From Oceanibaculum nanhaiense (lineage in GTDB: Bacteria > Pseudomonadota > Alphaproteobacteria > Oceanibaculales > Oceanibaculaceae), in contig NZ_MPOB01000001.1 of NCBI RefSeq assembly GCF_002148795.1, positions 248,001 to 312,000 on the forward strand: 64,000 nucleotides of DNA, written 5' to 3'. This document shows positions 30,212 through 38,583 of this stretch, in pieces. Position 1 is the first letter of the stretch; the number at the start of each line of letters is the position of its first letter. The notes below the pieces were generated by a model. The model had not been told where the DNA came from. It did no database searches and worked only from the letters and a program-made list of their open reading frames with translations. The position numbers and the translations under genes were made by a program.

Positions 30212-30481
30212 TCAGACGGAAATGTCGAGCTGGGAGCCGCGCGCATCCGTGTTTGCCTGGCTGGCCTGTCGCGCGTTGCTGGCGTCGAACAGGCGACCGC
30301 CATCACGCTGCTGGTTCTCGCGGGTGCGCTCGTCCTGACGCTGCCGCTCGGCAACCTGGCGGTTGCTGGTGACCGCTTCCGGCGTGACCTGCACCGGCTC
30401 ACCGCGAATCTCCGCAGGCCGCGGGGGCACCACGGTCGTGGTCGGCGTTGGCGCGACGGTCGGGGCGAAAGGTTGCAACAT
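30212..30481 (-). CDS. Hypothetical 89-residue protein, Pro-rich then Gln/Arg/Asp-rich
   Basis: I do not recognise a named family. The first 30 residues are rich in Pro, Thr and Val (for example PTPTTTVVPPRP); the rest is polar with Gln, Arg and Asp (QVAERQRQDERTRENQQRDG) and looks intrinsically disordered. There is no signal peptide and no Cys. The frame is supported by its own rho-independent terminator and by codon use like the neighbours. It stands alone between the NUDIX gene and the divergent sco gene. The composition resembles short linker-like proteins seen in many alphaproteobacteria. Confidence 0.65.
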   Translation of the reverse strand: MLQPFAPTVAPTPTTTVVPPRPAEIRGEPVQVTPEAVTSNRQVAERQRQDERTRENQQRDGGRLFDASNARQASQANTDARGSQLDISV

Positions 30482-30671
30482 AAAAATACTCCTACGCCCA
30501 TAAGATAGTCCTGATGCGAGAGGAATGCAAGGTTCTGCGGGGTATCGGCCGGAGTCGCCGGGGAATCCGCAAATGACCCTGGCATTACCGGTTCTCTTTC
30601 CCGTCCCCTTTGGACGTGCCCTTCTGGGTGTGCGACGGCAGGACGCATGGATTGTCCGGCCCTGGTCCCGC

Positions 30672-30677
30672 TATAAA
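30672..30677 (+). promoter_or_regulatory. Candidate -10 element for the sco gene
   Basis: TATAAA at 30672-30677 lies about 55 bases before the sco start, with a weak -35 (TTGTCC or GATTGT near 30650-30658) at short spacing. The gap from 30482 to 30731 shows nothing else that I can support. Confidence 0.35.
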
Positions 30678-30731
30678 AGCAGACTGCGATTAACCTTCCG
30701 ATCTTTTCCGACCGTTGCGAAAGACTGTCCG

Positions 30732-31337
30732 ATGTCTTCCACCCTGCTGCGCCGCGCCCTGTTGATCTTCATCGCCGGTGCGCTCGTGTTGCTGATCGCC
30801 CTGGCGGGGCGCGTCTATATGATGATGCAGCAGGACGCGCCGGAGGGCGTGGCCACGCTGATCGGCGGACCGTTCGAGCTGGTGGACCAGGACGGCAAGC
30901 CGCGTCGCGACAGCGATTTCCGCGGCCAGTACATGCTGGTGAATTTCGGCTACACCTATTGCCCGGATGTCTGTCCGCTGGGCCTGCAGGTTATGGCCCA
31001 GGCGCTCGACATGCTGCCGGAGGAGAAGGCGGCGAAGATCGCGCCGATCTTCATCACTGTCGATCCGGCGCGCGACACGGTCGAGCAGATGAAGAACTAT
31101 GTCGGCTTCTTCCATCCGCGCATGGTTGGTCTCACCGGCACGCCGGAACAGGTGGCCGGGGCCGCCAAGGCCTACCGGGTCTATTACAAGAAGGTCGAGA
31201 GCGAGAGTGCCGCCGACTATCTGATGGACCACAGCGCGATCATCTACCTGATGGGGCCGGACGGTAACTATCTTGCCAATTTCACGCATGAGACCCCGCC
31301 GGAACGGATGGCCGAGACCCTCGACAAGATGCTATAA
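30732..31337 (+). CDS. SCO1/SenC/PrrC family copper chaperone
   Basis: A 201-residue membrane-anchored thioredoxin-fold protein that helps insert copper into the CuA site of cytochrome c oxidase. One N-terminal membrane helix (about residues 8-30) anchors the periplasmic domain. The copper ligands Cys77 and Cys81 are in TYCPDVCPLGL, and the third ligand is His167 in 'YLMDHSAIIYL'. The start ATG at 30732 is family-typical; the open frame from 30525 lacks support. No oxidase gene is adjacent. Confidence 0.93.
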   Translation: MSSTLLRRALLIFIAGALVLLIALAGRVYMMMQQDAPEGVATLIGGPFELVDQDGKPRRDSDFRGQYMLVNFGYTYCPDVCPLGLQVMAQALDMLPEEKAAKIAPIFITVDPARDTVEQMKNYVGFFHPRMVGLTGTPEQVAGAAKAYRVYYKKVESESAADYLMDHSAIIYLMGPDGNYLANFTHETPPERMAETLDKML

Positions 31338-31348
31338 GGCGCGCGACA

Positions 31349-31376
31349 GCGCCGCCGCTTGATTCGCGGCGCCTTT
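31349..31376 (+). terminator. Possible terminator after sco
   Basis: A seven-base stem (GCGCCGC / GCGGCGC) with a ten-base loop is followed by CTTTCG, only three T. It overlaps the -35 element of the next promoter, so it is a weak candidate. Confidence 0.35.
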
Positions 31377-31404
31377 CGCCCATAGAATTGTGAAAGCGCT
31401 TACA
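31359..31404 (+). promoter_or_regulatory. Promoter with LacI/GalR-type operator before the DapA-superfamily aldolase gene
   Basis: A -35 TTGATT (31359-31364) and a -10 TAGAAT (31383-31388), 18 bases apart, are followed directly by TGAAAGCGCTTACA (31391-31404). This matches the LacI/GalR-family operator pattern TG-N-AA-N-CG-N-TT-N-CA at every fixed position. It covers the predicted start site, where a repressor would block transcription. No LacI-type gene is in the window. Confidence 0.65.
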
Positions 31405-31427
31405 AACATTTCCGCAGGAGACCCCAG

Positions 31428-32360
31428 ATGAGCACCCTGACCGGCCCGGCGGGCGTCGTCGCCGCCAGCCTTACCGCGTTCAAGCCCGATCTTTCCATCG
31501 ATACCGAGCGCACCCTCGCGCATGCCAAATGGCTGCTGGCCAATGGCTGCGACGGCGTGCTGATCTTCGGCACCACCGGCGAGGCGAACTCGCTGTCCGT
31601 TGCCGAGCGGCTGGAAGTCATCGAGGCGATCGGCAAGTCCGACCTGCCGAAGGACAAGCTGATGATCGGCACCGGCTGCTGCGCCATCCCGGACACGGTC
31701 GCCCTGTCAAAGGCGGCGCTGGCCGCCGGCGTCGTGCGCCTGCTGATGCTGCCGCCCTTCTACTACAAGAACCAGTCGGAGGACGGGCTCTACGCCGCCT
31801 TCGCCACTGCCATCGACCGGATCAACGATCCGCGGATGAAGATATTCCTCTATCACTTCCCGCAGATGTCGGGCGTGCCGATCCCCGATGCCGTGACCGC
31901 GAAGCTGATCAAGAATTACCCCGGCATCGTGGTGGGCATGAAGGACAGCTCCGGCGATTTCGAGCATATGAAGAAGATGCTGACCGAGCATCCGGGCTTC
32001 GAGCTGTACTCCGGCACCGAGAAGTACCTGCTGGATGTGCTGCGCCTGGGCTCGCCCGGCACCATCTCGGCTACGGTGAATGTCACCTGCGCCCAGGCCG
32101 CAAAGGTCTATGCCAACTGGAAGAGCGACCAGGCCGATGCCCTGCAGGCCGAGATGACGGCCCAGCGCGTGGCCATGGAAAGCGCGCCGGCGGCCAGCGC
32201 CATGAAGGAGATGATCGCCCGGCAGACCGGCGATGCCGCCTGGCGTCCGGTGCGGCCACCCTTCGTGGCGATCTCCGACGAGCGCTATGCCGCGCTGGAG
32301 GAGAAGCTGGCTCAGACCCAGTTCCGCTTCCCCGGCACCCAGGCCAAGGCCGCCGAATAG
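31428..32360 (+). CDS. DapA/NAL-superfamily aldolase (dihydrodipicolinate synthase family)
   Basis: A 310-residue class I aldolase with a TIM barrel. It has the Schiff-base Lys172 in GMKDSSGD, the Tyr142 in LYHFPQMSG, and the GTTGEANSLS pyruvate-binding loop. True dihydrodipicolinate synthase has an Arg a few residues after the Tyr (YN-x-P-x-R) for the carboxylate of its second substrate; here the corresponding segment is HFPQMSGV without Arg. It is therefore more likely a catabolic pyruvate lyase, for example for a 2-keto-3-deoxy sugar acid or a hydroxyproline intermediate. The LacI-type operator supports a sugar-related role. The gene stands alone and ends at a strong terminator. Confidence 0.8.
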   Translation: MSTLTGPAGVVAASLTAFKPDLSIDTERTLAHAKWLLANGCDGVLIFGTTGEANSLSVAERLEVIEAIGKSDLPKDKLMIGTGCCAIPDTVALSKAALAAGVVRLLMLPPFYYKNQSEDGLYAAFATAIDRINDPRMKIFLYHFPQMSGVPIPDAVTAKLIKNYPGIVVGMKDSSGDFEHMKKMLTEHPGFELYSGTEKYLLDVLRLGSPGTISATVNVTCAQAAKVYANWKSDQADALQAEMTAQRVAMESAPAASAMKEMIARQTGDAAWRPVRPPFVAISDERYAALEEKLAQTQFRFPGTQAKAAE

Positions 32361-32390
32361 GTTATTCGGTTCCCTTTTTCGGTGACAGAA

Positions 32391-32416
32391 ACCCCGCTCT
32401 CCGGAGCGGGGTTTTT
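32391..32416 (+). terminator. Rho-independent terminator of the aldolase gene
   Basis: A perfect nine-base stem (ACCCCGCTC / GAGCGGGGT) with a TCCG loop is followed by five T. It lies 31 bases after the stop. Confidence 0.92.
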
Positions 32417-32601
32417 CGTTGCGGACAAGATGGTTACCGTTGAATGGCTGTACGGAGTGGCAGGGCGAAGGGAATAAACACGAAATAATTGCGTTGAATA
32501 GGCCTAATCAATAGCCACCTTTATCATAGAGTTAATTTGATTTTTGGCTGGAAATTTAAGAATTTTTTTCAGGCAGAAGAATTATTGTCAGGAGTTATGC
32601 A

Positions 32602-33057
32602 ATGACCGACAAGAAAAGCTTCATGCAGAAGTTTGACGATTTCCAACCTACCAAGGCTCTTTGGGCCTGGACGACCATCGGCGCCGTGGTCGGCACGGTG
32701 CTGATCGGCTTCATCTGGGGCGGTTGGGTTACCGGCAATACGGCGAAAACCATGGCTTACGACGCCGGCAGGGACTCCCGCGCCACCCTGGCGTCCAACA
32801 TGTGCATCGACAATTTCCTCGCCGGGCCCGATGCCGCCGGGCAGCTCGCGGCGCTGAAGAAGGAAAGCAGCTGGAGCCGTGACAGCCTGATCGAGAAAGC
32901 CGGCTGGACAACCTTCCCGGGCGATTCGAAGCCGGTGCCGGGGGCGGCCGATTTATGCGCCGAGCATCTTGTCGCCGTCGAGCTTTCTGCCGACATGCCG
33001 GCCAAGGCCTCGGAAGGCACCGGTACGATGAAGCCGGGTGCGACCATACCGAATTGA
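32602..33057 (+). CDS. Hypothetical one-span membrane protein
   Basis: I do not recognise a family in this 151-residue protein. One membrane helix (about residues 20-46, from ALWAWTTIGAVVGTVLIGF to WVTG) follows a short charged start MTDKKSFMQKFDDFQP. The outer part has two Cys (SNMCIDN and ADLCAEH) that could form a disulfide or bind metal, and a repeated Ala-Gly-Pro composition with a Trp-Ser motif. GGAG precedes the ATG at 32602. The 185 bases before it are AT-rich compared with the rest of the window. The gene lies between two strong terminators, so it is a single-gene unit. Confidence 0.75.
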   Translation: MTDKKSFMQKFDDFQPTKALWAWTTIGAVVGTVLIGFIWGGWVTGNTAKTMAYDAGRDSRATLASNMCIDNFLAGPDAAGQLAALKKESSWSRDSLIEKAGWTTFPGDSKPVPGAADLCAEHLVAVELSADMPAKASEGTGTMKPGATIPN

Positions 33058-33085
33058 TGCACGGGTGATCCCGTGCCGCAGAGAC

Positions 33086-33114
33086 AGTCCCGCCTTTTCA
33101 GGCGGGACTTTTTT
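33086..33114 (+). terminator. Rho-independent terminator of the one-span membrane protein gene
   Basis: A perfect nine-base stem (AGTCCCGCC / GGCGGGACT) with loop TTTTCA runs directly into six T. It lies 28 bases after the stop and just before the convergent SRPBCC gene. Confidence 0.93.
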
Positions 33115-33115
33115 G

Positions 33116-33667
33116 TCAGGCGGCCCGCGGTGCTTCCCATTCCGCCAGCTGCTTCAGCTCGGCGAGGCCGGTCTCGAACATCCCGCCGACCATCTTCTCG
33201 GAGTTGCAGACCAGGCTGAAGGCCTTGCCTGCGAAATTCATCGGGCCTTCCATCGCCCAGGTGAGGCGCGTGCCCTGCGGGGAGGGTTCCAGCGTGAAGG
33301 TGACGCGATTGCTGGCCTTCATCGGCCGGCTCATCTCCAGGGCGAGGGCGATATGGCTGTGCGGGATGCTCTCGACGATGCGGATGCTGCCGGTCCCGCA
33401 CTGCCGGTTGCCGTCCCAGGCGAGCGTGGCGCCGACGCCCTTGTCCGGGCCGGTGAAGGTACGCTTCATGTTGGGATCGGACCGCTCGAACGGCGACCAG
33501 TCGATGCCGCGCCGGATATTGTTCAGGATGGCGAACACCGTCTCCGGCGGCGCGTCGATCATCGTCGAGCGGGCGACACGGAAGCTGTCCGGCTGCCGCG
33601 CGATAGCGATGGCCAGTACGGCGAGAATCGCCAGAACGGCAATCGTTACGATCCAGAAAAGAGTCAT
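33116..33667 (-). CDS. SRPBCC (START/polyketide cyclase-like) protein with N-terminal membrane anchor
   Basis: A 183-residue protein. An N-terminal hydrophobic helix (residues 3-23) is followed by a ligand-binding helix-grip domain, recognisable by 'STMIDAPPETVFAILNNI' and the final helix 'KMVGGMFETGLAELKQLAEW'. Such domains bind lipids or hydrophobic compounds; AHSA1-type relatives are often found beside ArsR regulators. No ArsR gene is adjacent, but the promoter carries a perfect palindrome. It is transcribed from its own promoter against the one-span membrane protein gene. Confidence 0.82.
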   Translation of the reverse strand: MTLFWIVTIAVLAILAVLAIAIARQPDSFRVARSTMIDAPPETVFAILNNIRRGIDWSPFERSDPNMKRTFTGPDKGVGATLAWDGNRQCGTGSIRIVESIPHSHIALALEMSRPMKASNRVTFTLEPSPQGTRLTWAMEGPMNFAGKAFSLVCNSEKMVGGMFETGLAELKQLAEWEAPRAA

Positions 33668-33686
33668 CTTGGCCTCCTGTGTCCAA

Positions 33687-33718
33687 AAGTTGATATCAAC
33701 TTATATGGAGACTGTCAA
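33687..33718 (-). promoter_or_regulatory. Promoter with a perfect 16-base palindromic operator before the SRPBCC gene
   Basis: On the minus strand a -35 TTGACA (33713-33718) and a -10 TATCAA (33690-33695) are 17 bases apart. The palindrome AAGTTGATATCAACTT (33687-33702) covers the -10. This layout is typical of MarR- or ArsR-type repression. Confidence 0.65.
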
Positions 33719-33729
33719 AGCCGCAATGT

Positions 33730-34632
33730 TCAGGCTGCCTGGCGATGTGCCAGCACGATGCCGGCGATGATGGCGGCGCTTCCCGCGAGCAGCGATGGGG
33801 TCAGCGGCTCGTTCAGCAGCGTGACGCCCAACAGCGCCGCTGTCGGTGGGCTGAGTGCCAGGAACACGGCGACCCGGCTGGCCGGGGCATGGCGCAGTGC
33901 CCAGAGCCAGAGGAAGAAGAACACGCCGCTGCTGAGGCCGATGAACAGCACGGCGAGCGCGGCTGTCCTGTCGATGCTGGCCAGGGGCGTGGATTCCTGT
34001 TCCCACCAGGCCGGCAGCAGCAGTGACAGGATGGCGGCCGCCATTGCCAGCGCTCCGACCCGGACCACCGGATAGCGCGCGAGATAGGGCCGGTAGAGCA
34101 CGGAACAGAGGGCGCCGGTTACGGCGCTGCCCAGCACGGCCAGCGCGCCGAGCCAGTCCTTCCCGCCTTCGGTGGGCGCGGCCAGCGCCTCGCCCAGCGC
34201 CAGCCCGACGCCAATCAGCGTCAGCAGCACCCCCAGGCCCTTGGCGCCGCCCAGCCGTTCCTGCCTGATCATCGCGGCGAGCAGCAATGTCAACAGCGGC
34301 ATGCTGGCGAACACCAGGGCGGCGCGGGCGGCAGTGGTGTATTGCAGGCCGATGTTCAGCAGCGCCACCAGCAGCGCGAACTGGCCGATGCCAAGGAGGG
34401 CGATGGCCAGCAGGTCACGCGGTGCGAAGCGCGCCTTCGGTGCCAGCAGGGCGGGGATCAGCAGGACGGCCAGACCCAGCGCATAACGCAGCAGGGTCAG
34501 CGTTGCCGGTCCGGTCTGTTCCACCACATAGCGGCTGGCGACCAGGGTGGCGCCCACCTGGATGCCGGTGCCGGCGGCGGCCAGCCCGGCCAGCAGGGCA
34601 AGCCGCCGGTCGGTTGCCGGCGCGGCCGTCAC
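33730..34632 (-). CDS. EamA-family DMT exporter
   Basis: A 300-residue ten-helix transporter with two EamA repeats (about residues 12-145 and 160-290). 'AAAGTGIQVGATLVASRYVV' and 'NIGLQYTTAARAALVFASMPLL' are typical of the family. The second repeat ends 'LALSPPTAALLGVTLLNEPL'. The GTG start overlaps the stop of the MarR-GNAT gene by four bases (GTGA), so the two are translationally coupled. A drug or metabolite exporter under the upstream regulator is the natural reading; the cargo is unknown. Confidence 0.87.
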   Translation of the reverse strand: MTAAPATDRRLALLAGLAAAGTGIQVGATLVASRYVVEQTGPATLTLLRYALGLAVLLIPALLAPKARFAPRDLLAIALLGIGQFALLVALLNIGLQYTTAARAALVFASMPLLTLLLAAMIRQERLGGAKGLGVLLTLIGVGLALGEALAAPTEGGKDWLGALAVLGSAVTGALCSVLYRPYLARYPVVRVGALAMAAAILSLLLPAWWEQESTPLASIDRTAALAVLFIGLSSGVFFFLWLWALRHAPASRVAVFLALSPPTAALLGVTLLNEPLTPSLLAGSAAIIAGIVLAHRQAA

Positions 34633-35558
34633 AGATCGCGTTCCCAGGTCTCGCCGACCAGATCCTTGCCGAAACTGTGATGCGCCTCCGTAGCGACCAG
34701 CCGGAATCCGGCCTTCTCGTAGATGTGCCGGGCGGCGTGCAGCACATCATTGGTCCAGAGCATCATCCGACGATAACCGGCCTGGCGGGCGAAGCGCAGG
34801 CATTCCTCCACCAGGCGGCCCCCGATGCCGTGCCCGCGCGCCTTCGGATCGACAATCACCAGCCGCAGCTTCGCGGTTTCCGCATCCTGGCGCACCACAA
34901 AGGCCGACCCCACGCGCTCTCCCGCCATCTCGGCGATCCAGCAGCAATCGCCGGTGGGGTCGAACTCATGCAGAAATTTAGCCGCCACCTCGGCGACGAG
35001 CGCCTCGAAGCTGATATCCCAGCCATATTCCTCGGCATAGAGCTCGGCATGGCGCTGGATCACCCAGCCGATATCGCCGGGGCGGTGCGGCCGCAGCAGA
35101 TAGGAGGATGGTGGCACGGCCTCGCCCGACAGCAGGGTCTCCGCTGTTTTCAGGGCGGAAACTAGCCGTTGGCACGCGTCTTCCGGCAGCGTGTCGAGCA
35201 GTTCGCCGATTTCGTCATGGCTGCGCGCATTCAGCAGGGCGAAGGCGGCCTGCCCGCCCTCCGTAAGGGACAGCAGCGCGCGGCGGGCATCCTCCGGCGA
35301 GGGTCTGCGCGAGAGGACGCCCTTATCCTCCAGACCCTTCAGTACGCGGCTCAGATAACCGGCATCAAGGCCAAGATCGGCGCCGAGATCGCTGGCGGTC
35401 AGCGCCGCGCGCCGCGCCAGTTCGTAGATGATGCGGCCCTCGGTCAGGGAATAGGGGCTGCCGAGCAGGCCCTCATGCAGCACGCCGATGCGGCGGGTAT
35501 AGAAGCGGCTGAAGCGGCGGATCGCCGCGATGCGCTGTTCACGAACGGACTCGGCCAT
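34629..35558 (-). CDS. MarR-type regulator fused to a GNAT acetyltransferase
   Basis: A 309-residue two-domain protein. The N-terminal MarR winged helix (residues 20-140) carries 'LTASDLGADLGLDAGYLSRV' as recognition part and 'RRPSPEDARRALLSLTEGG' as wing. The C-terminal GNAT domain (about 155-305) has the acetyl-CoA loop 'KARGHGIGGRLVEECLRFAR' and ends with the usual 'YEKAGFRL' strand-helix pair. Such fusions are known in proteobacteria, but their acetyl acceptor is usually not. The gene shares a four-base overlap with the downstream EamA exporter, and a strong inverted repeat precedes it. An acetylate-and-export resistance pair for an amine compound is a reasonable inference. Confidence 0.88.
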   Translation of the reverse strand: MAESVREQRIAAIRRFSRFYTRRIGVLHEGLLGSPYSLTEGRIIYELARRAALTASDLGADLGLDAGYLSRVLKGLEDKGVLSRRPSPEDARRALLSLTEGGQAAFALLNARSHDEIGELLDTLPEDACQRLVSALKTAETLLSGEAVPPSSYLLRPHRPGDIGWVIQRHAELYAEEYGWDISFEALVAEVAAKFLHEFDPTGDCCWIAEMAGERVGSAFVVRQDAETAKLRLVIVDPKARGHGIGGRLVEECLRFARQAGYRRMMLWTNDVLHAARHIYEKAGFRLVATEAHHSFGKDLVGETWERDL

Positions 35559-35595
35559 GCCCTACCCTCCCTTGCAGGAGAATCGAGCATGGCCA

Positions 35596-35620
35596 AATTA
35601 ATTGCCTATAGCAAATAATT
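35596..35620 (-). promoter_or_regulatory. MarR-type operator upstream of the MarR-GNAT gene
   Basis: The inverted repeat AATTAATTGC - CTATA - GCAAATAATT has ten-base arms with one mismatch. On the minus strand its centre reads TATAGG and may be the -10 element. It lies 38 bases before the MarR-GNAT start and right after the ugpC stop. Confidence 0.7.
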
Positions 35621-35638
35621 TCCTGCTGGCGGCAGGGA

Positions 35639-36721
<1,083 letters not shown>

Positions 36722-36742
36722 CGGTATTGACCCTTCCAAGCC

Positions 36743-37582
36743 TTACTTTTCGGTTTCGACCAGGCCCTTGATGAACAGGCGCTGCATGAAGATGACGATG
36801 GCAACCGGCGGCAGCATGGCCAGCATGGCGGTCGCCATGACCGCCGGCCAGTCGGTGAAATCATCCACGCCGATCATCTGGCTGATGCCCATGACAATGG
36901 TGTTCATGTCCTTGTCGGTGGTGATCAGCAGCGGCCACAGATACTGGTTCCAGCCATAGATGAAGAGGATGACGAACAGCGCCGCGATATTGGTGCGCGA
37001 CAGCGGCAGCACCACGTCGCGGAAGAAGCGCATCGGCCCGGCGCCATCGATGCGCGCGGCCTCCAGCAGCTCGTCCGGTATCGTCATGAAGAACTGCCGG
37101 AACAGGAAGGTCGCGGTCGCCGAGGCGATCAGCGGAATCGTCAGCCCGCCATAGGAGTTCAGCAGCCCGAGATCGGCCACCACCTCGAAGGTCGGCAGGA
37201 TGCGCACCTCGACCGGCAGCATCAGCGTGATGAAGATCGTCCAGAAGCACAGCATCCGGAACGGAAAGCGGAAATAGACGATGGCGAAGGCCGAGGTCAG
37301 CGAGATGGCGATCTTGCCGATGGCAATGACCAGCGCCATGATCAGGCTGTTCAGCATCATCAGCCCGACCGGAATCACCTTGCTCGACCCTTCGAACAGG
37401 GCGCGGCTGTAATTCTCGATCATGTGCGGGCCGGGCACCAGCGGCAGCGGCGGGCGCATGATTTCGCCCTGCGTCACGGTGGAGGCGACGAAGGTGATGT
37501 AGAGCGGAAAGGCGACGATCGCGATCCCGCTGAGCAGGATGATGTGGCTGAGGATCGTCAATCCGGGGCGGCGTTCGATCAT
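36743..37582 (-). CDS. ugpE: ABC transporter permease UgpE-like
   Basis: A 279-residue MalG-type permease with six membrane helices. The EAA loop '[20 protein letters not shown]' that docks to the ATPase is present at about residues 185-210, followed by '[20 protein letters not shown]'. The start region '[16 protein letters not shown]' and '[17 protein letters not shown]' match UgpE proteins. It is 9 bases after ugpA and 21 before ugpC. Confidence 0.88.
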   Translation of the reverse strand: MIERRPGLTILSHIILLSGIAIVAFPLYITFVASTVTQGEIMRPPLPLVPGPHMIENYSRALFEGSSKVIPVGLMMLNSLIMALVIAIGKIAISLTSAFAIVYFRFPFRMLCFWTIFITLMLPVEVRILPTFEVVADLGLLNSYGGLTIPLIASATATFLFRQFFMTIPDELLEAARIDGAGPMRFFRDVVLPLSRTNIAALFVILFIYGWNQYLWPLLITTDKDMNTIVMGISQMIGVDDFTDWPAVMATAMLAMLPPVAIVIFMQRLFIKGLVETEK

Positions 37583-37591
37583 GGCGCGCTC

Positions 37592-38473
37592 CTAGTAATG
37601 CACGCGGCGTTCGATATAGCGGAACTGCACGACGGTCAGCGAGATGACGATGGCCATCAGGATGACCGACTGCGCCGCCGAACCGCCGAGGTCGAGGCTG
37701 ACGAAACCGTCGGAGAACACCTTGTAGACCAGCGTCTCGGTCGCCTTGCCGGGACCGCCCTGCGTGGTCGCGTGGATGATGCCGAACGTGTCGAAGAAGG
37801 CATAGACGATGTTGACGACCAGCAGGAAGAAGGTGGTCGGCGACAACAGCGGGAAGATGATCGTCCAGAACCGCCGCGACGGGCCGGCGCCATCGATGGC
37901 GGCCGCCTCGATCAGCGATTTCGGGATCGATTGCAGCCCGGCCAGGAAGAACAGGAAATTGTAGCTGATCTGTTTCCAGGCCGCGGCGAAGACGATCAGC
38001 CCCATCGCCTGCTCGCCGTTCAGCACATGGTTCCAGTTATAGCCGCTCTGCTTCAGCCAGTAGGCGATGATGCCGATCGACGGGTTGAACATGAACATCC
38101 ACAGCACGCCGACAATGGCCGGCGCCACGGCGTAGGGCCAGATCAGCAGCGTGCGGTAGGCATCTGTGCCCTTGATCACCCGGTCGGCCATCACGGCCAG
38201 CACCAGCGCCATGCCCAGCGACAGCAGCGTGACGGAGACGCTGAACACTGCCGTGGTTTTGAAGGAGCCGAAATAGAGCGGGTCGCGCAGCAGATTCTCG
38301 AAATTCTCGAACCAGACGAATTCGCTCGACAGGCCGAACGCGTCCTCGATCAGAAAGGATTGGTACAGCGCCTGGCTGGCCGGCCACAGAAAAAAGACGG
38401 CGGTGATGACCAGCTGCGGAAAGACCAGCATCAAGGGCAGCAGGGTCTGGCGAAAGACGACGCGTTTTTCCAT
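37592..38473 (-). CDS. ugpA: ABC transporter permease UgpA-like
   Basis: A 293-residue MalF-type permease with six membrane helices. The N-terminus '[20 protein letters not shown]' split by the first helix, '[19 protein letters not shown]' and the EAA loop '[20 protein letters not shown]' are as in UgpA. It is separated from ugpB by a 110-base gap that holds a strong hairpin. Confidence 0.88.
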   Translation of the reverse strand: MEKRVVFRQTLLPLMLVFPQLVITAVFFLWPASQALYQSFLIEDAFGLSSEFVWFENFENLLRDPLYFGSFKTTAVFSVSVTLLSLGMALVLAVMADRVIKGTDAYRTLLIWPYAVAPAIVGVLWMFMFNPSIGIIAYWLKQSGYNWNHVLNGEQAMGLIVFAAAWKQISYNFLFFLAGLQSIPKSLIEAAAIDGAGPSRRFWTIIFPLLSPTTFFLLVVNIVYAFFDTFGIIHATTQGGPGKATETLVYKVFSDGFVSLDLGGSAAQSVILMAIVISLTVVQFRYIERRVHY

Positions 38474-38529
38474 CTGGGCGGTCTGATCTGGAGTGCGGGG
38501 CGATCCGGAGGCGGTTTATTAACGACCAG

Positions 38530-38556
38530 GACGGCGCATCGCAAGGATGCGCCGTC
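38530..38556 (-). repeat. Strong hairpin between ugpB and ugpA
   Basis: A perfect eleven-base stem (GACGGCGCATC / GATGCGCCGTC) with a five-base loop lies 28 bases after the ugpB stop. There is no T-run after it on the minus strand, so it is more likely an mRNA-stabilising or attenuating element that keeps binding protein in excess over permease than a full terminator. Confidence 0.75.
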
Positions 38557-38583
38557 CCAGGCCGATATTGAGCGTGAGCGGTG

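Noticed and set aside
31428-32360. DapA (lysine biosynthesis) assignment
   Set aside because: The Arg that follows the active-site Tyr motif in true dihydrodipicolinate synthases is missing, and the promoter has a LacI-type operator.
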